Positions 10,240 through 21,347 of a DNA stretch of 64,000 bases are shown in pieces. The stretch is from Diphasiastrum complanatum. Its lineage: Eukaryota > Streptophyta > Lycopodiopsida > Lycopodiales > Lycopodiaceae. Below the pieces are notes generated by a model. It saw nothing but the letters and a program-made list of their open reading frames with translations, did not search any database and was not told the DNA's origin. The stretch is from the NCBI GenBank assembly GCA_029204225.1, contig MU832123.1, forward strand, positions 1 to 64,000, written 5' to 3'. The first letter of the stretch is position 1, and the number at the start of each line of letters is the position of its first letter. A program made the position numbers and the translations under genes.

Positions 10240-11855
10240 GAATCAACAAGCAATTAGGCTGCCATTCACTAGAGTGTCAAATCGTTTTCCATCCATATGT
10301 TCCAAAATAACTGCTCTATAGTTCATTATTTCTTTAACTTTGTACGGTCCTTCACCTGTAAACTTCAATTTACCTTTAATCAGATCCTTTTTGTGTAGTC
10401 GATGGACTTTTTCTATTGCCAAGGCATGAACTGTCATCAATCTGGTTTCACATAGTTTATGCAAAGCCGCATGACGCATTTGTAAGGATTTTCATCATCC
10501 AACCCTTCCGTTGCCGCTAAGCGTAGGGATGGTACTAAAATTCAATTCGCATAACTGCATCTTGACCATAGACAAGCTGGAACGACGTTTGATTCATACT
10601 CCCTTTGTAAGTTGTTCTGAATGCCCATAATGCTGAATAAAGCTTATGTTCCCAATCAAAACTACTTGCTTCAACTATTTTCGTCATAATGTTGCAAAGA
10701 ATCTTATTAGAAGATTTAGCCTGTTCATTACCCCTACTTAGTTGTTGATCTTGCATCTGCAACTCGAACTGCTTCTGCTTCAACCCATTTGGTCATATAA
10801 TAGATTGCAACAATGATATATCTGGCTTGAGATTCTCGTGTCGCAGGATAAATAGAACCAACATAGTCAAGGTCCCATTTCTCGAACGGTGCTTGCGATA
10901 TAACTGGATGTAAAGGTTCATAATTTTGTCATGTAGAATGACATGCTTGTTGACAAATGTCACATGACTGCATATAATTTTCTATATATTTATGAAGTGT
11001 AGGCCACCAATATCTGGATTGTAAAAGTTTGTGAATGGTGATATATGTTGAAAAATGACCTGCGCCCATTCCATCATGTGAAAACATGATAAATTCAAGT
11101 ACTTCATGCAACAAAACACATCTTCGCAAAATATTATCCATTCCTTGGGGATACAATTATCAGCAATCAATTGATAAGGTTGTGCCTTAAGAATAAATTG
11201 TCTCTTTTGTACTTTTGTCAAGGAATCATTGGGTTGGCCTAGCATCAGATATTCAACAATATCGGCTGCCCACTCAGATTCTACTTCAACATAGAACAAC
11301 GCAACATCTGGTACTTCATCATCCACTTCAGTATTAACTAATGTTGATTCAATCCTTGAAACATGATCAGCCAGATAGTGTTGTTTACCCTTTCAAAGCA
11401 CAAATCAAAAATCAAATTCGGTCAATAAAAGTAGCCATCTTGCAATACGCCCCGTGTTACATGTCTTGTTCACCAAATAAAGTAACAGCTGATGATCAGT
11501 ATAAAATGCAAAATGTGTTGCCAGTAGATAATGTCGAAACTTTTTAACAGAGAAAATCATGGCCATTGCTTTGCGTTTGGTTGTCGAATAATTCTTCTTA
11601 GGATCTGTAACTTGTCTGTTTGCAAACTTGATAGGATAATCCTTCTTATATTCACCTGGCTACGTTAAGACTGATCCAATTACATATTTTGATGTATCAG
11701 TATGAACTTGAAAGTCAATTGTCCAGATTGAAGCTCGTAGTATCGGAGTAGAAGCCAAAGCTTTTTTTAATTTTTCAAATGCTTCCAATGTCTCTACTGT
11801 CCAAATTGGTACAATAGTCAACTTGTATATAGGTCTTGCTAAATCCGCAAAGAAT
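10240..11855 (-). pseudogene. Ty3/gypsy RNase H-integrase remnant
   Basis: The 5' side (11855-11660) is the RNase H start (DLARPIYKLT, LKKALASTPILR, FQVHTDTSKY). It continues in another frame to 11341 with KKFRHYLLATHFAFYTDHQ and ADHVSRI, the RNase H core and end. Integrase follows: the HHCC zinc domain (GHFSTYITIHKLLQSRYWWP, then CDICQQ, about 11070-10940), the catalytic core start with the first Asp (FEKWDLDYVGSIYPA, about 10890-10850), and TKWVEAEAV. It then jumps near 10740 to the region after the third catalytic residue. The second Asp block is deleted, and the catalytic Glu position (NGQAES in the family) reads NEQAKS, Glu to Lys. The chromodomain-proximal tail continues to 10243. It is dead by deletion, substitution and frame breaks. 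The element is cut at about 11855 by the next feature. Confidence 0.92.
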
Positions 11856-12955
11856 AGAATAAAAAAGTGGAGACATACAAAGTGGCCCTTCAGGGATTTC
11901 AAGGCCGCTTTGACAGGTTCAAAGGAGCAGCTTCAACCGAGTTGGCAAAGGCTAAAGAGACCATCACCAACTATGAAAAAGCAGTCGCTCGAGTGTTGGA
12001 AGCCAGACCGCAAATCCTCGTACTGGTCATGCCGCAATTCTCCTCTCCACGCCAAGAAGCCATACCAATGAATACAGGGGTTGATTCGAGCATGGACCAG
12101 GGGGAAGCTTCAGATATAGCAGACCAACCACCAACCTTTTTGGCAGTACAAACAGGTCCATCTTCAGCAAGGACAACACCTCTATTCGGAAGGCCCATCA
12201 ATGTCGAGGACCAGATCCAAACCTTCTTAAAGCAACATTTGCATGAGTCCTCGCGTGGTGGATGGGTTCTGAAGTTTAAGATCTCTGAGATCGAGGCCAG
12301 CAAAGAGTTGGACAAAATACCTGCATTGAGAGAGCAGCCGGCATGGAGAATCACAGTTTTTGAGAAAATTTCGGAATCAATTAGGAGTTACGGCGCCAGC
12401 CCTCGCCAATTGTGGGTAGATCCCTATTACGTGCCAATGCCACGAAGAAATAAATGGAAAGATTTGGGATTGGCTATGGACAAGATTGTCATCCATACGC
12501 CCAATTGGCTAATCATCCATCAGTCTTACAGTTGGACCATCTCAGTGGATTTCCACCGCGCCTTACAAGCCTATCAACGAGAGTATGTCCACTCTCCAGA
12601 TCCAACGGTGCGACAATCGGCAATATTTGCTAAAGATCTAACTCTGTTGGCGTCAGTGGCAACCAGATGGGACGATTGTCTCTCTCCTCTGGCATTCGAT
12701 CCAAATAAGCCGATGGTCTTAGAGCAAGTCAAAGATCAGTTGCCGGTTGCTCATTTATATTTTCGTGCGGCAATGATGGGTGGCTCCTAGGAATTACGCT
12801 TCACATCATGGACAACCTCCAAGTGGATTGCCGGAGCCCATTGTTGTTTCCTGTCACACAATTTGGATTTTAATACTGCACGTCTTGATTTTATGGAAAA
12901 GGTGCAACATCATTTAATCAAGATTCGGCGCGAAGCCAATAAAAGTCCCCAATAA
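11856..12955 (+). pseudogene. Gag-like ORF of a gag-only LTR element, copy 1
   Basis: A long plus-strand frame open from before 11867 to 12787, one TAG (12788-12790), then open in the same frame to TAA at 12953-12955, about 362 codons. In the second copy at 55.45 kb the TAG position is TGG, so this is a Trp nonsense mutation. The N-terminal part has a short helix-rich segment (LAKAKETITNYEKAVARVLE) and then Pro/Ser-rich sequence. The C-terminal half is globular (WTISVDFHRALQAYQREYV, DPTVRQSAIFAKDLTLLASV, LYFRAAMMGGS). No protease, RT, integrase or zinc knuckle is present. The frame is truncated at its 5' end at the junction with the gypsy remnant. A polypurine tract and LTR follow directly, which argues that this is the only gene of a non-autonomous LTR element. 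Family not recognised. Confidence 0.7.
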
Positions 12956-12990
12956 CTGCATATTGCAGGCGTCGTGGGACCGCCACCAGT

Positions 12991-13005
12991 TTTGGTGGGG
13001 GATAC
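12991..13005 (+). promoter_or_regulatory. Polypurine tract of gag-only element
   Basis: TTTGGTGGGGGATAC lies directly before the LTR start TGTTGGAGGG. The same tract and junction occur before the second copy at 55667-55681. Confidence 0.75.
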
Positions 13006-13752
13006 TGTTGGAGGGTTTGCGGATCTCAAGGCAACCCTAACCCTAGTTAATAAGTGAGAGGGATTTGGCACCCTACGTGTGTAAGTCCAAACATGATGAT
13101 CACACAATTATTTGATTGATTAGTTAAAAGTTAATAAAAGGACTTTAGGCCTTTTTGCGGGACTTTTAATATTTGCAGGGCCTAAATGTCAATTTAGTGA
13201 ATAAAAAGTTGGGTTTCCCTCCAATTTTGATGGTTCTCACACTTTTTTAAATTTGAATAAAAAGAGAGGCAAGATTGAACCAATAGGATTCAGAGGCCAG
13301 GGTCCTCCTCTCTACTATAAGAAGGGACCAACTCGAGTTGCTCCTCATGTTCATTTTCTCATTTAAATAAAGCAGATTGGTTCTCTTCAGAAATGGATTG
13401 ATGAATGTCCTTGCTCTCTATCACTTTTCCTCCATCTTTCATGCTTATTTGGATTTTGCTAATTGTTGGATCTGAGTGTTATTGGGATTGTATGTTATTA
13501 TACTTTTTATGAGAGAGAAAGGGAGAGAGAGAAAGAGTAAGCTATCTTTGTTGTGGATGTGTAGTGTTAAGGGATGTGTAGTGTTAAAGAGTAGGGTTAA
13601 TGGATGTAGAGATAGATGTGAATCCTCCATTCATGTTGAAATCTGAACTAAACTATCGCTCTCATGGGAACGAACCTACGCGTGACAACTAACTCCGTCT
13701 CTTTGATGCTAGATTGACTACATCTTGGATTCAGATTAGGCAAGGAAAGAAA
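13006..13752 (+). repeat. 3' LTR of gag-only element, copy 1
   Basis: Starts TGTTGGAGGGTTTGCGGATC and is collinear with 55682-56430 over about 750 bp with scattered indels. It contains CCAATAGGAT, a TATA box (ACTATAAG, 13313-13320) about 310 bp in, and AATAAAGCAG near 13366, as expected for U3 and R. The right end is set where similarity between the two copies stops; a terminal CA is not obvious, so the end is uncertain by about 20 bp. Confidence 0.8.
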
Positions 13753-14265
13753 TCCACTACAATATATGAAACAATAATTAAGTGAGAAACAAGCATCAAG
13801 TGTATGAAGCAATACACAGCATCAGAAGCTTATTAGAGATAGACATAGTAGATGCTTTTGCGTATCGATTCTTTGTATTGTTAGTAATAGGCTTATCACT
13901 TTTACAGATTGGATTAGCTTTGTGAAGCACGTGGTTTTGTCCGCTATTGTCTTGTGCTCACCTGTATTATTGACCTGTATATTTTGCTATACCTAATCTG
14001 ATTACAACTCTGTTATTCTGTATTCAGATTTGTATCAATATTGCTATGCTTTTCTACATTCTGTCTGACTTTCTTATTACTTAATCTGGTAGTCTTTTCT
14101 TCATGAATTATTATTAGTCTAGTTGTTCACGACTAATATTTAGTCTTGCCTTTCGCGACTAATTCACGACTGATTATCAGTCGAGCTCAGTCTAGCTCTT
14201 CGCGAATTATTCGCGATCAATCATTTGTCTAGTTATTTACGACAAATTGTATTTCTGATGTTTTT
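13753..14265 (+). repeat. Fragment of a copia C-type LTR
   Basis: From about 14050 the sequence (TTCGCGAATTATTCGCG, TGATGCTTAATGTTTGGCTAC, GTGATTTCTATC) matches, in order, the LTR piece at 38700-38835 (TTCGCGACTAATTATTTG, TGATGCTTAATTGTTTGGCT, GTGATTTCTATC). It then switches directly to integrase coding sequence at about 14310, so most of a copia element was deleted between LTR and integrase. Confidence 0.6.
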
Positions 14266-14940
14266 GATGCTTAATGTTTGGCTACATAATCAGATCGAAT
14301 GTGATTTCTATCTCTGGCAAGACACCCCATGAGGTGTGGATAGTCTCTAAGCCTTCTGTGAAAAACCTAAGAGTGTTCGGATGCATTGCCTATGCACAGG
14401 TCCCGAAAGACACGAGGAAGAAATTTGACTTCCAAGGTCTCAAGACCATCTTGATTGGATATACTTCATCTAATAATACATATAAGTTGTATGATCTTGA
14501 TACCTAGCAAATCTTGTGCACCTGGGATACAATCTTTATCGAGGATCAGTTCGTCGACATCAAAGACAAAGATATTGTTCCAGGAGAACCTTCATCACCT
14601 GCTATTGACACGACAATCAGAGCTTTGGGCTCAGGCATGTCCATTGTCGACCCACTATTTGACAATAAAAAAGAAGATGTTGCTGCTACCCAGCAACAAG
14701 TCCCCTAGAGTGGTTCATCAGTCAATTCCTTCCATAAGATCAAGCCGAGTGCGCACACAGCCCAAAGGAATACTCCTGAGTCTGCATGTCTTTTGATATA
14801 GGAACCGACAACAGTCGAAGAGGCACTCAACCAACCAGACTCTGATCTCTGGAGAGAAGCTATGGACAGAGAGTATTTCTCTCTAATCAAGAACCAGACA
14901 TGGTCATTAGTCGAAGCTCCTATTGGCTGCAACTAGCTTT
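14266..14940 (+). pseudogene. Ty1/copia integrase C-terminus to RT start fragment
   Basis: The frame starts with the conserved integrase C-terminal block (GKTPHEVWIVSKPSVKNLRV, FGCIAYAQVPKDTRKKFD, LIGYTSSNNTYKLYD). An in-frame TAG at 14505-14507 is followed by FIEDQFVDIKD and a stop at 14706. The frame then shifts to EALNQPDSDLWREAMDREYF and IKNQTWSLVEAPIGC, the start of the reverse transcriptase domain, and ends at about 14934. Everything else of the element is absent. The catalytic integrase core and RT active site are missing. Confidence 0.85.
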
Positions 14941-15165
14941 GAAACAAGCTATCAAGCATGAAATTTGGATCTAACTTGGAAGTTTCCGTCGTCTGACCTT
15001 CTCGTGCTGGATCACAAAAGATTCTCGTTCACAAATCTTTCGTGTTCATGTCTTCTCGTCAAGATGTTCGCGAACATTTCTGCTTCGTGTCTTTTGACTT
15101 TCGTGTTCGCGAACATCTTCGTCAGACAGAGGGTTGAAAGCTAGCAAGACTTTGTGAACAGAAAC
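14941..15165. repeat. LTR-like sequence with TTCGCGAAC palindromes
   Basis: Repeats of GTTCGCGAACAT at 15067-15078 and 15107-15118 are embedded in TTCGTGTTC/TCGTGTC words. Similar to the cluster at 4600-4760. No coding potential. Confidence 0.5.
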
Positions 15166-15169
15166 ATTT

Positions 15170-17890
15170 TGTTTCTTCATTCTCAACCTTCCTACAGGGT
15201 AAACACTTGAAGAACCTCTATTTCCTTCTCACTGCAGACTCCTTGCAATGGCTCTTGGGGTATAGCCTCTAGGCTCATCATGAAAAGTGATACAGAGTCT
15301 TGATGGCCTTCACTGGGTTTCTTCGTTGATTTCGCTAGTCTCTTGATCGGGATATCGTCTTCATCGAAGAATGTATTTACGACAGACCTTCGCTTTGGCG
15401 ATCAATAGATGTGACATCAAACTCTAGACAATCTATCATAGCTAAGGCTTCGGTCCAGTTCACTACACTTGAAAATCATCACATATGACAATTCTCCTCC
15501 AACGACATCCGTAATCTGACTCCTCGTCAGAATGGATTGTAGTGGTAGAGTTGGCAAACATGGTTTTGTGATCTAGGCATCAGGATTGATCTTAACTACA
15601 GAATCGCAATTCTGCAAAATGATACGATTTTGTACCCAGTTTGAAGTGCTTGTGACGTTCTGAGCCAAGTTCTACCTAGTAGGACACTATTGGATTGGGG
15701 AGATTCGGGCAAGTCCAAGACTACAAAATCTAGCATGAAACGGATTCCTAGAATAACTTGGAGGAGATGATGTTCGCTCATGATCATCCATTGACTATGG
15801 CCGATTCTCGTGGAAACCCCTGATGTGTGATAGGGATAGTTACATTTTTGGCATCTTTTTCTCATTCTACCCCTACTTGGTGGACTGGTTGTGATCCCTC
15901 TGCTTCTACATCTGGCACCAAATTGATAGGGTACGTTTCTGTTATATCATTACCTGGTCCATCTATGTACATTTTCAATCCTTCCCAGAGGGTCGGATGT
16001 GTTTCGAGTAGGGTGCCTAATGGTATTCGGACATCGCCTCTCAATAGATCTCTCAGTGGATCGACTAAAACATTTGTATGGTCTTTTTTGTCTCTTTGCT
16101 ATGAAAAGAGATCTCCATACTAGAATGCTCGTGTGCATCCTGTCCTATTTCACGGGTGAACTACAGCAATCCTGGATTTACAAGAGAGCAGGGGAGGAGC
16201 GTCATTTTCACCATCGGGTGATGTTTGTCTTGCTCTCGAGCTGCTCTCTGGCTTGATCTAAGGCTTGGGCTTCTTTTACCCACTCCTTCATACGTCTAGA
16301 ATTCCCTTGTTCAACGATGGGATTTGGGTACTCACCTACGTAAAGAGAACCAGATGATCCACCAGCAGGTCCGATAGTGGCGATTGTGGTTGGTTCTTTC
16401 TCTAATCTTTTCTGCGCTATGGTCTGGATGAATATTGACATCGTAGATGCCTTGGGTTCTCCTAGTACACTCATTGGGACATAAAACTCCCCTTATTTCT
16501 CCTTTCTCAATGGACATGTCAGATATGGATGTTCGTACCCACAATCATGGCAAGGTGATACAAAAGTGCCTTGAGGCTTGTTACGGCACTTGACAATCCT
16601 ATGGTTCTCTCCACATCCATAACATTTTATGGAAAATCTGAATCCTGTACCTCCAAGCTGGTTCACGTAGATCAATATTAAATCACCATTTGTTCCGTCT
16701 ATGAAATGCACTGGGACTGAGTTCGGTGCTTCTTCCTCGGGATAGTAGAGTTCATCGGTCACTTCGACCATGTTCAACTATTGTGAGCAGCTGGTTGTGG
16801 GTTCCTCACTACTAATCCTTGGGTTCTCCGGGGAATAGGTGGTAGCCCCAATCTAGGTGGTGGTTGGAGTAAGGCACCTTGTCTTTGTGCCAGTGGGGAC
16901 GAGATTTGGTGCTGGCGTGCTGCTTGGTTTCAGAGGTTGTATTGATAGTTTGTTGTGTCATTATTGCTCATATTACAGATATGGCAATAACGTGCGGATT
17001 ACCTCTGTCTTAGCTATGGACATTCATTTTCCGTGCGGTTACCTGTGCACTGTGGACACCAAGTGGAATCTCTCCTTGGATATGTGTGGGTAGGTCCTTC
17101 TAGTAAGCCTTTAAGCTTCTAATCTATAGTCGCGGTAAGGTCGTGGTGAGCTTTCTAAACAGCCCATTGCTTTGGGTGTGCAACTTCTCTATGGCAGATA
17201 TAATGGAATCAACACTATTGGACATAGAGGTAGAAGCATTATTGTGTAGCTTATCCCATCATTGACTCTCTTGATGGCATCAGCGCAAGCTACTTAAAAA
17301 GACACGTACTTGTCTCTTCGTCTCATTTGCTGCCTGATTTCCTTGGGTAGTCATGCCATGAACCATGTCAGAACGTTGTGTTCTGAGACACTATTAGGCT
17401 CGCATCCACCGCACAATCTCCTGATTTGTTCGATATAATCTCGCAGGGATTCGTTTTTCTTATCCATGCGGATACATCCTAATTGCAGAAAGGGATCGAA
17501 GAGGAAGCGGGTGGTTTTGAAATGGGTGATGAACTCCAATCGTCTCATTCTTTTTGTTCAATATTGAAATACCAATCTTTCTTGATATTTGTTAGGCACA
17601 GATTGAAGTATCTTAACAGCTCTTGCAGATTGTCGTCTCCATAGGCTCTACAAGCATAAGTGTAGATCTGCAGGAATTGTCGCAGATCTCCCTTTCCATC
17701 AAACCTTGGGAGGTCGATTTTGGAGAAGTTTCGGACTGCATGAGGTACAAAGCGCCTTGGATTGTTTATCAATGGTGGATCTACGTCAATGTGTTCGTGA
17801 TGTATTTCGATAGGTACATTAACAAACTCCTCAAGATCAAGGGGATCCAGGGTCGATAATCTCCTACCAGATATGAGATACATACACCGG
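15170..17890 (-). pseudogene. Ty3/gypsy gag-protease remnant
   Basis: Read 5' to 3' on the minus strand. 17883-17545 is Gag capsid (LPRFDGKGDLRQFLQIYTYA, NIKKDWYFN). It overlaps in a second frame with 17548-17351, which carries the Gag dimerisation-like segment (FKTTRFLFDPFLQLGCIRMD, ESLRDYIEQIRRL). After a decayed gap, 16777-16493 carries two zinc knuckles, CYGCGENHRIVKC and CHDCGYEHPYLTC (CX2CX3HX4C). Then follow fragments 16474-16208 and 16044-15862. Fragment 15865-15596 has the end of a retropepsin domain (MLDFVVLDLP, LLGRTWLR). Decayed sequence runs to about 15170. RT is not present. Same strand and correct order as the gypsy pol remnant at 10.2-11.9 kb, so the two may be one element split by later insertions. 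Confidence 0.85.
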
Positions 17891-18058
17891 AACTGGAGGT
17901 GAGGCTATTTTTGGTCTTTTCCTTTTTCTTTTTCTCAGATATTTTTGTAGATCTTTTCTATATAAGGGTGATCAAAGAATGGATTTAAATGTGGATGAAA
18001 CCGAAATGAAATTAAACTCAGATCAAGATCAGATCGGGACCTAAACAAAATTAAATGG

Positions 18059-19240
18059 ATGAAAACATTAGAGGAGATTCTAATGTCAAGAGGGCCCTTT
18101 ATTAAGATGTTTTTTTTATTTATTTATAACCTTTTAAACTTTTTTTGGACCAATAGGAAAAGCACATGTGTACATTTACGTTACGTAGAAAATTTGCTTG
18201 GAGACTTGAAGTCATTGAAATGTATGTTCAATGTATCTCATGGAGCAAATTTGAAACATCCATGTCTATATTTCATGAAATCATCAAATGACATTTCAAG
18301 GAGTACAAGAGTTTCAAGAGATATTGAAAATCCCAATTGGAAACCAGTACTACCAATTCCTTTACAGAATGTTCACATTTGCACACTTCATGGAGAGGTG
18401 AGGATCATAGAGAAATTAATATACCTTCGTATTTGGTTTGCATGGAATACTGAGCCAGAGTTAGCATCAAAACAAGCAATAGCTCGATTAGAGGAAGTGT
18501 TGTCAAAAGTGGGCCTTCATAAAGGACTTTCGAGAAAAACAAGAAACGTATCCAGTAAACCTAGCATAGGAGGAGTCAAAGCTCGTTGATTTTTATCAAT
18601 TCATTCTAAAGAGTCGCCTAAGATCCAATACTCGATTTGGAAAGATGTTATTCCTGCAACACAAGACTTTGAAGATAAGGGAACAACAAGGGCAAAGAAG
18701 GTTGAAGTTTAAAAAAAGCTCAATAATATGGTTGAAGTGCTTAGAAAAGACAATACGCAAATGCACTCCTATTGGAGAAAATAGCAATAGAGTTTGTAGA
18801 TGCAGTTAGGATGGCTTGGGGCTTAGATCTCATTACCCACTACGTGGTAGGATACATTTGAACAATGTCTTACAATTTTATAATTTTAGTATAACTTGCT
18901 TGATAGATTCTAAATGCATATTTTTCTAACCAATGCATAAATATTTGATATTGCAGCACATACTAAGGCATCATGCATCATTTTTTGCAAAAAAGTAAGG
19001 CAGTTTGAGTATATGGTCCTTACAAGGAATGGAGAAATCACATTGGCAGGCAAGAGCAGCATTTCATCGAAATACACAACATGGCGGAACATCCTCAAAA
19101 GATAGTTACATCATTCAACTATTCCAATGGTTTTATAGACGGGCTCAAGTTCAATACACAACAAGATCAACTGAATATCAAAGATTCAAAAAAGCATGTA
19201 AATTTATAAGACAAAACTATATTGATGGCATTCAATAAAG
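18059..19240 (+). pseudogene. Unrecognised gene relic with one clear intron
   Basis: Exon A is open from 18059 to a TGA at 18587, then continues with small frame breaks (KIQYSIWKDVIPATQDFEDK, VEVLRKDN, EFVDAVRMAWGLDLITHYV) to about 18846. A GT-AG intron is placed at 18847-18956 (donor GTAGGA, acceptor TATTGCAG). Exon B reads HILRHHASFFAKK, one TAA where TAT would keep the frame, then GSLSIWSLQGMEKSHWQARA and SSKDSYIIQLFQWFYRRAQV, ending in TAA at 19236-19238. The sense of the frame runs cleanly across the intron, which supports a once-functional spliced gene. I do not recognise the family. The HYVHxLxxHAxxFxxKYGSL pattern recalls uncharacterised repeat-associated proteins, but that is only an impression. 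No capsid, polymerase or nuclease motif seen. Confidence 0.6.
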
Positions 19241-19417
19241 ATCAAAGACATGTGATAAAAAATTCCCAAATTTCACATACATTAAATGGAAAAGAGTACA
19301 ATCATTTTTTGCATTGTCTCTAAGGACAATTTTTGATGTGTGGTCATGAAGGAACTTTTTCCTATCATACGGATCCAAAAATCAAGTGGATCTCCTTTTG
19401 CTCAGATCTGTATATCC

Positions 19418-21055
19418 TTATAGAATTGCCAGAGCAGATGATCTCATAGGAACATTTTCTGGCATGTAATTGAACACTTTAAGAGCAACATCTCTTTTGA
19501 CAAAAATGATTCTATATGTATTTTTTGGATATTTATGCCCCTGGGCAAAATAAGATAGGGCCTTGATGGCCATGATTAAGGTTCCGGCATTCACAAAAAA
19601 CCTTTCAAGAAGAATACAAATTTTGTTATTTACAAAATATTTCAAGTAATGAGCCAATGAGATGTCCTTCTGTCTCCTTCCTTGTCTCTCTCTCAATCCT
19701 CCATGTCTGCTAGCAAAGGCATCAACTTCAATGATTTCCTACAACACATAATCAAGTGTTAGCCAAATTAGCAGATCAATCATCAGTTACACGTTAAATA
19801 GTAAATGATTTTTGTGAGACAGTGTACTTACCAAATCCTCCTCGTCAGCTTGGATCACACCAGCCGCTTCTAAATTGTGACTAGCAATAATGGTCGATTG
19901 TTGGTTAGCTAGAATAGTATATATGGGAGCTGGCAGATACTTTTTCTGAAAAGCCAAAAACTTCTCCTCACTCGACATATTAGCCTCATGTGCCCTGCTC
20001 TCAGATAGCATCCTTTGAAGGGCATCTGTGCCACTTGCCCATTCTTCTTGGTCCTCATAGTCGATGCCATCTATGAGGCTGTCATCATCAAGTCAATAAA
20101 ATCATTAAATTCAGAAATCATCCCTGACATAAGAGATAATATCTCATCTTCTTTGAGATCCATTATGTCTCTGATGTCGCTAACGGACAAGAATGCAATA
20201 TCGTCCATATGGTACACAGGGATGTCCATCAGTGTTCTGCTCTAGTCAATCTCGCTCATGGTAGATAAGGGAGAGATAGACAAAGAACGGGCCTTGGCAG
20301 GATCATACTGATGTGCATGTCTGGCCTCCTCTACATCTCCTAAAACCTCATCAGTAATGGAAACCTCCGAAGCTACAAGAGTGGTAGGGGCAGACAAACC
20401 AATCATGGATGACCCAGAAGATTTTGCCTCATCAGGGATAAGAGCAGATATGAAAAACACAAAGGCCATACCCTCCTGAATGAAGTGATATACACGATTG
20501 TGTTCCTCACAGGGTATGACATGTTTAAATAGATCGATAAGTTTGGTAAACTTACGATTATGCCTTTGCTTGGCACTAGGCTGAGCATGAGTCAAATATG
20601 TGAAATGCACAAATCTTAGGCCATCCATAAGAAAGGGTACCTTGTTGTAAGCAGTCATAAAAATCCTTATACAGTTTGGGAAAAACTTCTCTGTGCTCAA
20701 TGACAAATCTCTCTATGTCAAACTGAAAATCAAAATAGGACAAAAAATGGGCCTGTCTATCGCTAACCCCAGCATCAACAAGGAAAGAACTAAGCGCTCT
20801 ATCATAGATTGTGTAGACGAGGAAGCCATATCGATATGAGGTGCCGATTAGCAAGGGGACCTAAAGGGTGTATTCCACAGCGCATGATGGCGATATACAA
20901 GGTACAGAATTCTGGATATTGGAACTCCCCACCAGGAGAGCAATGGTACTGTAGGGACGTCTGTTGGGTGCATGGTAGCGATATAGTATGCTTTGATTTT
21001 GAAGCATGTCAGTTTGCTGGACTCGATATGCAAAACTGAATTCTGAAAATGACAC
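19418..21055 (-). pseudogene. Unrecognised minus-strand gene relic
   Basis: A chain of minus-strand frames covering about 1.6 kb: 21055-20861 and 21033-20848 (two frames over one stretch), 20854-20576 (RYGFLVYTIYDRALSSFLVD, SYFDFQFDIERFVIEHREVF), a frameshift near 20650-20700, then 20706-20242 (LMDGLRFVHFTYLTHAQPSA, HVIPCEEHNRVYHFIQEGM, then an acidic low-complexity tail), 20011-19787 (SSEEKFLAFQKKYLPAPIY) and 19696-19418. It seems to derive from one protein of 400 or more residues, broken by at least two frameshifts and stops. No domain recognised. It starts about 400 bp from the divergently oriented histone-like relic. It may be an accessory protein of a mobile element, but nothing proves that. 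Confidence 0.45.
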
Positions 21056-21165
21056 TCTTATATATACTCTAATTCAGAGGATCTAAATTGTACACATGTT
21101 TCGGAAACGTGCGGTCAAAATAGTCGCACATGTGAGAAATGATGGCCAAATCATTGCATGACACG

Positions 21166-21345
21166 TGTATATTCCAGATCATGACACGGGTCCTCGCACG
21201 TGCAAGCCAACTATACGATTGTACGGACTAGTTATCCTGTGACGTGTGTGTGGTCCAGATCATGACACGTGTCCTTGCACATGCAAGCCAACCATACGAT
21301 TGTACGGACATTATGTCCTAACACGTGGGTGGTCCATATGATGAC
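21166..21345. promoter_or_regulatory. Tandem repeat rich in ACGTG cores between divergent genes
   Basis: About two and a half copies of a roughly 80-bp unit. The shared order is CCAGATCATGACAC, GTCCT, GCACGTGCAAGCCAAC, ATACGATTGTACGGAC. Across 21090-21400 there are at least eight ACGTG/CACGTG/ACACGTGT cores, the binding core of plant bZIP and bHLH factors (G-box/ABRE). The region lies between the starts of the minus-strand relic (21055) and the plus-strand histone-like relic (about 21440), as a bidirectional promoter would. Confidence 0.55.
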
Positions 21346-21347
21346 AC

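Noticed and set aside
11971-12354. 127-codon minus-strand frame
   Set aside because: Antisense of the gag-like frame; composition is explained by the sense strand.
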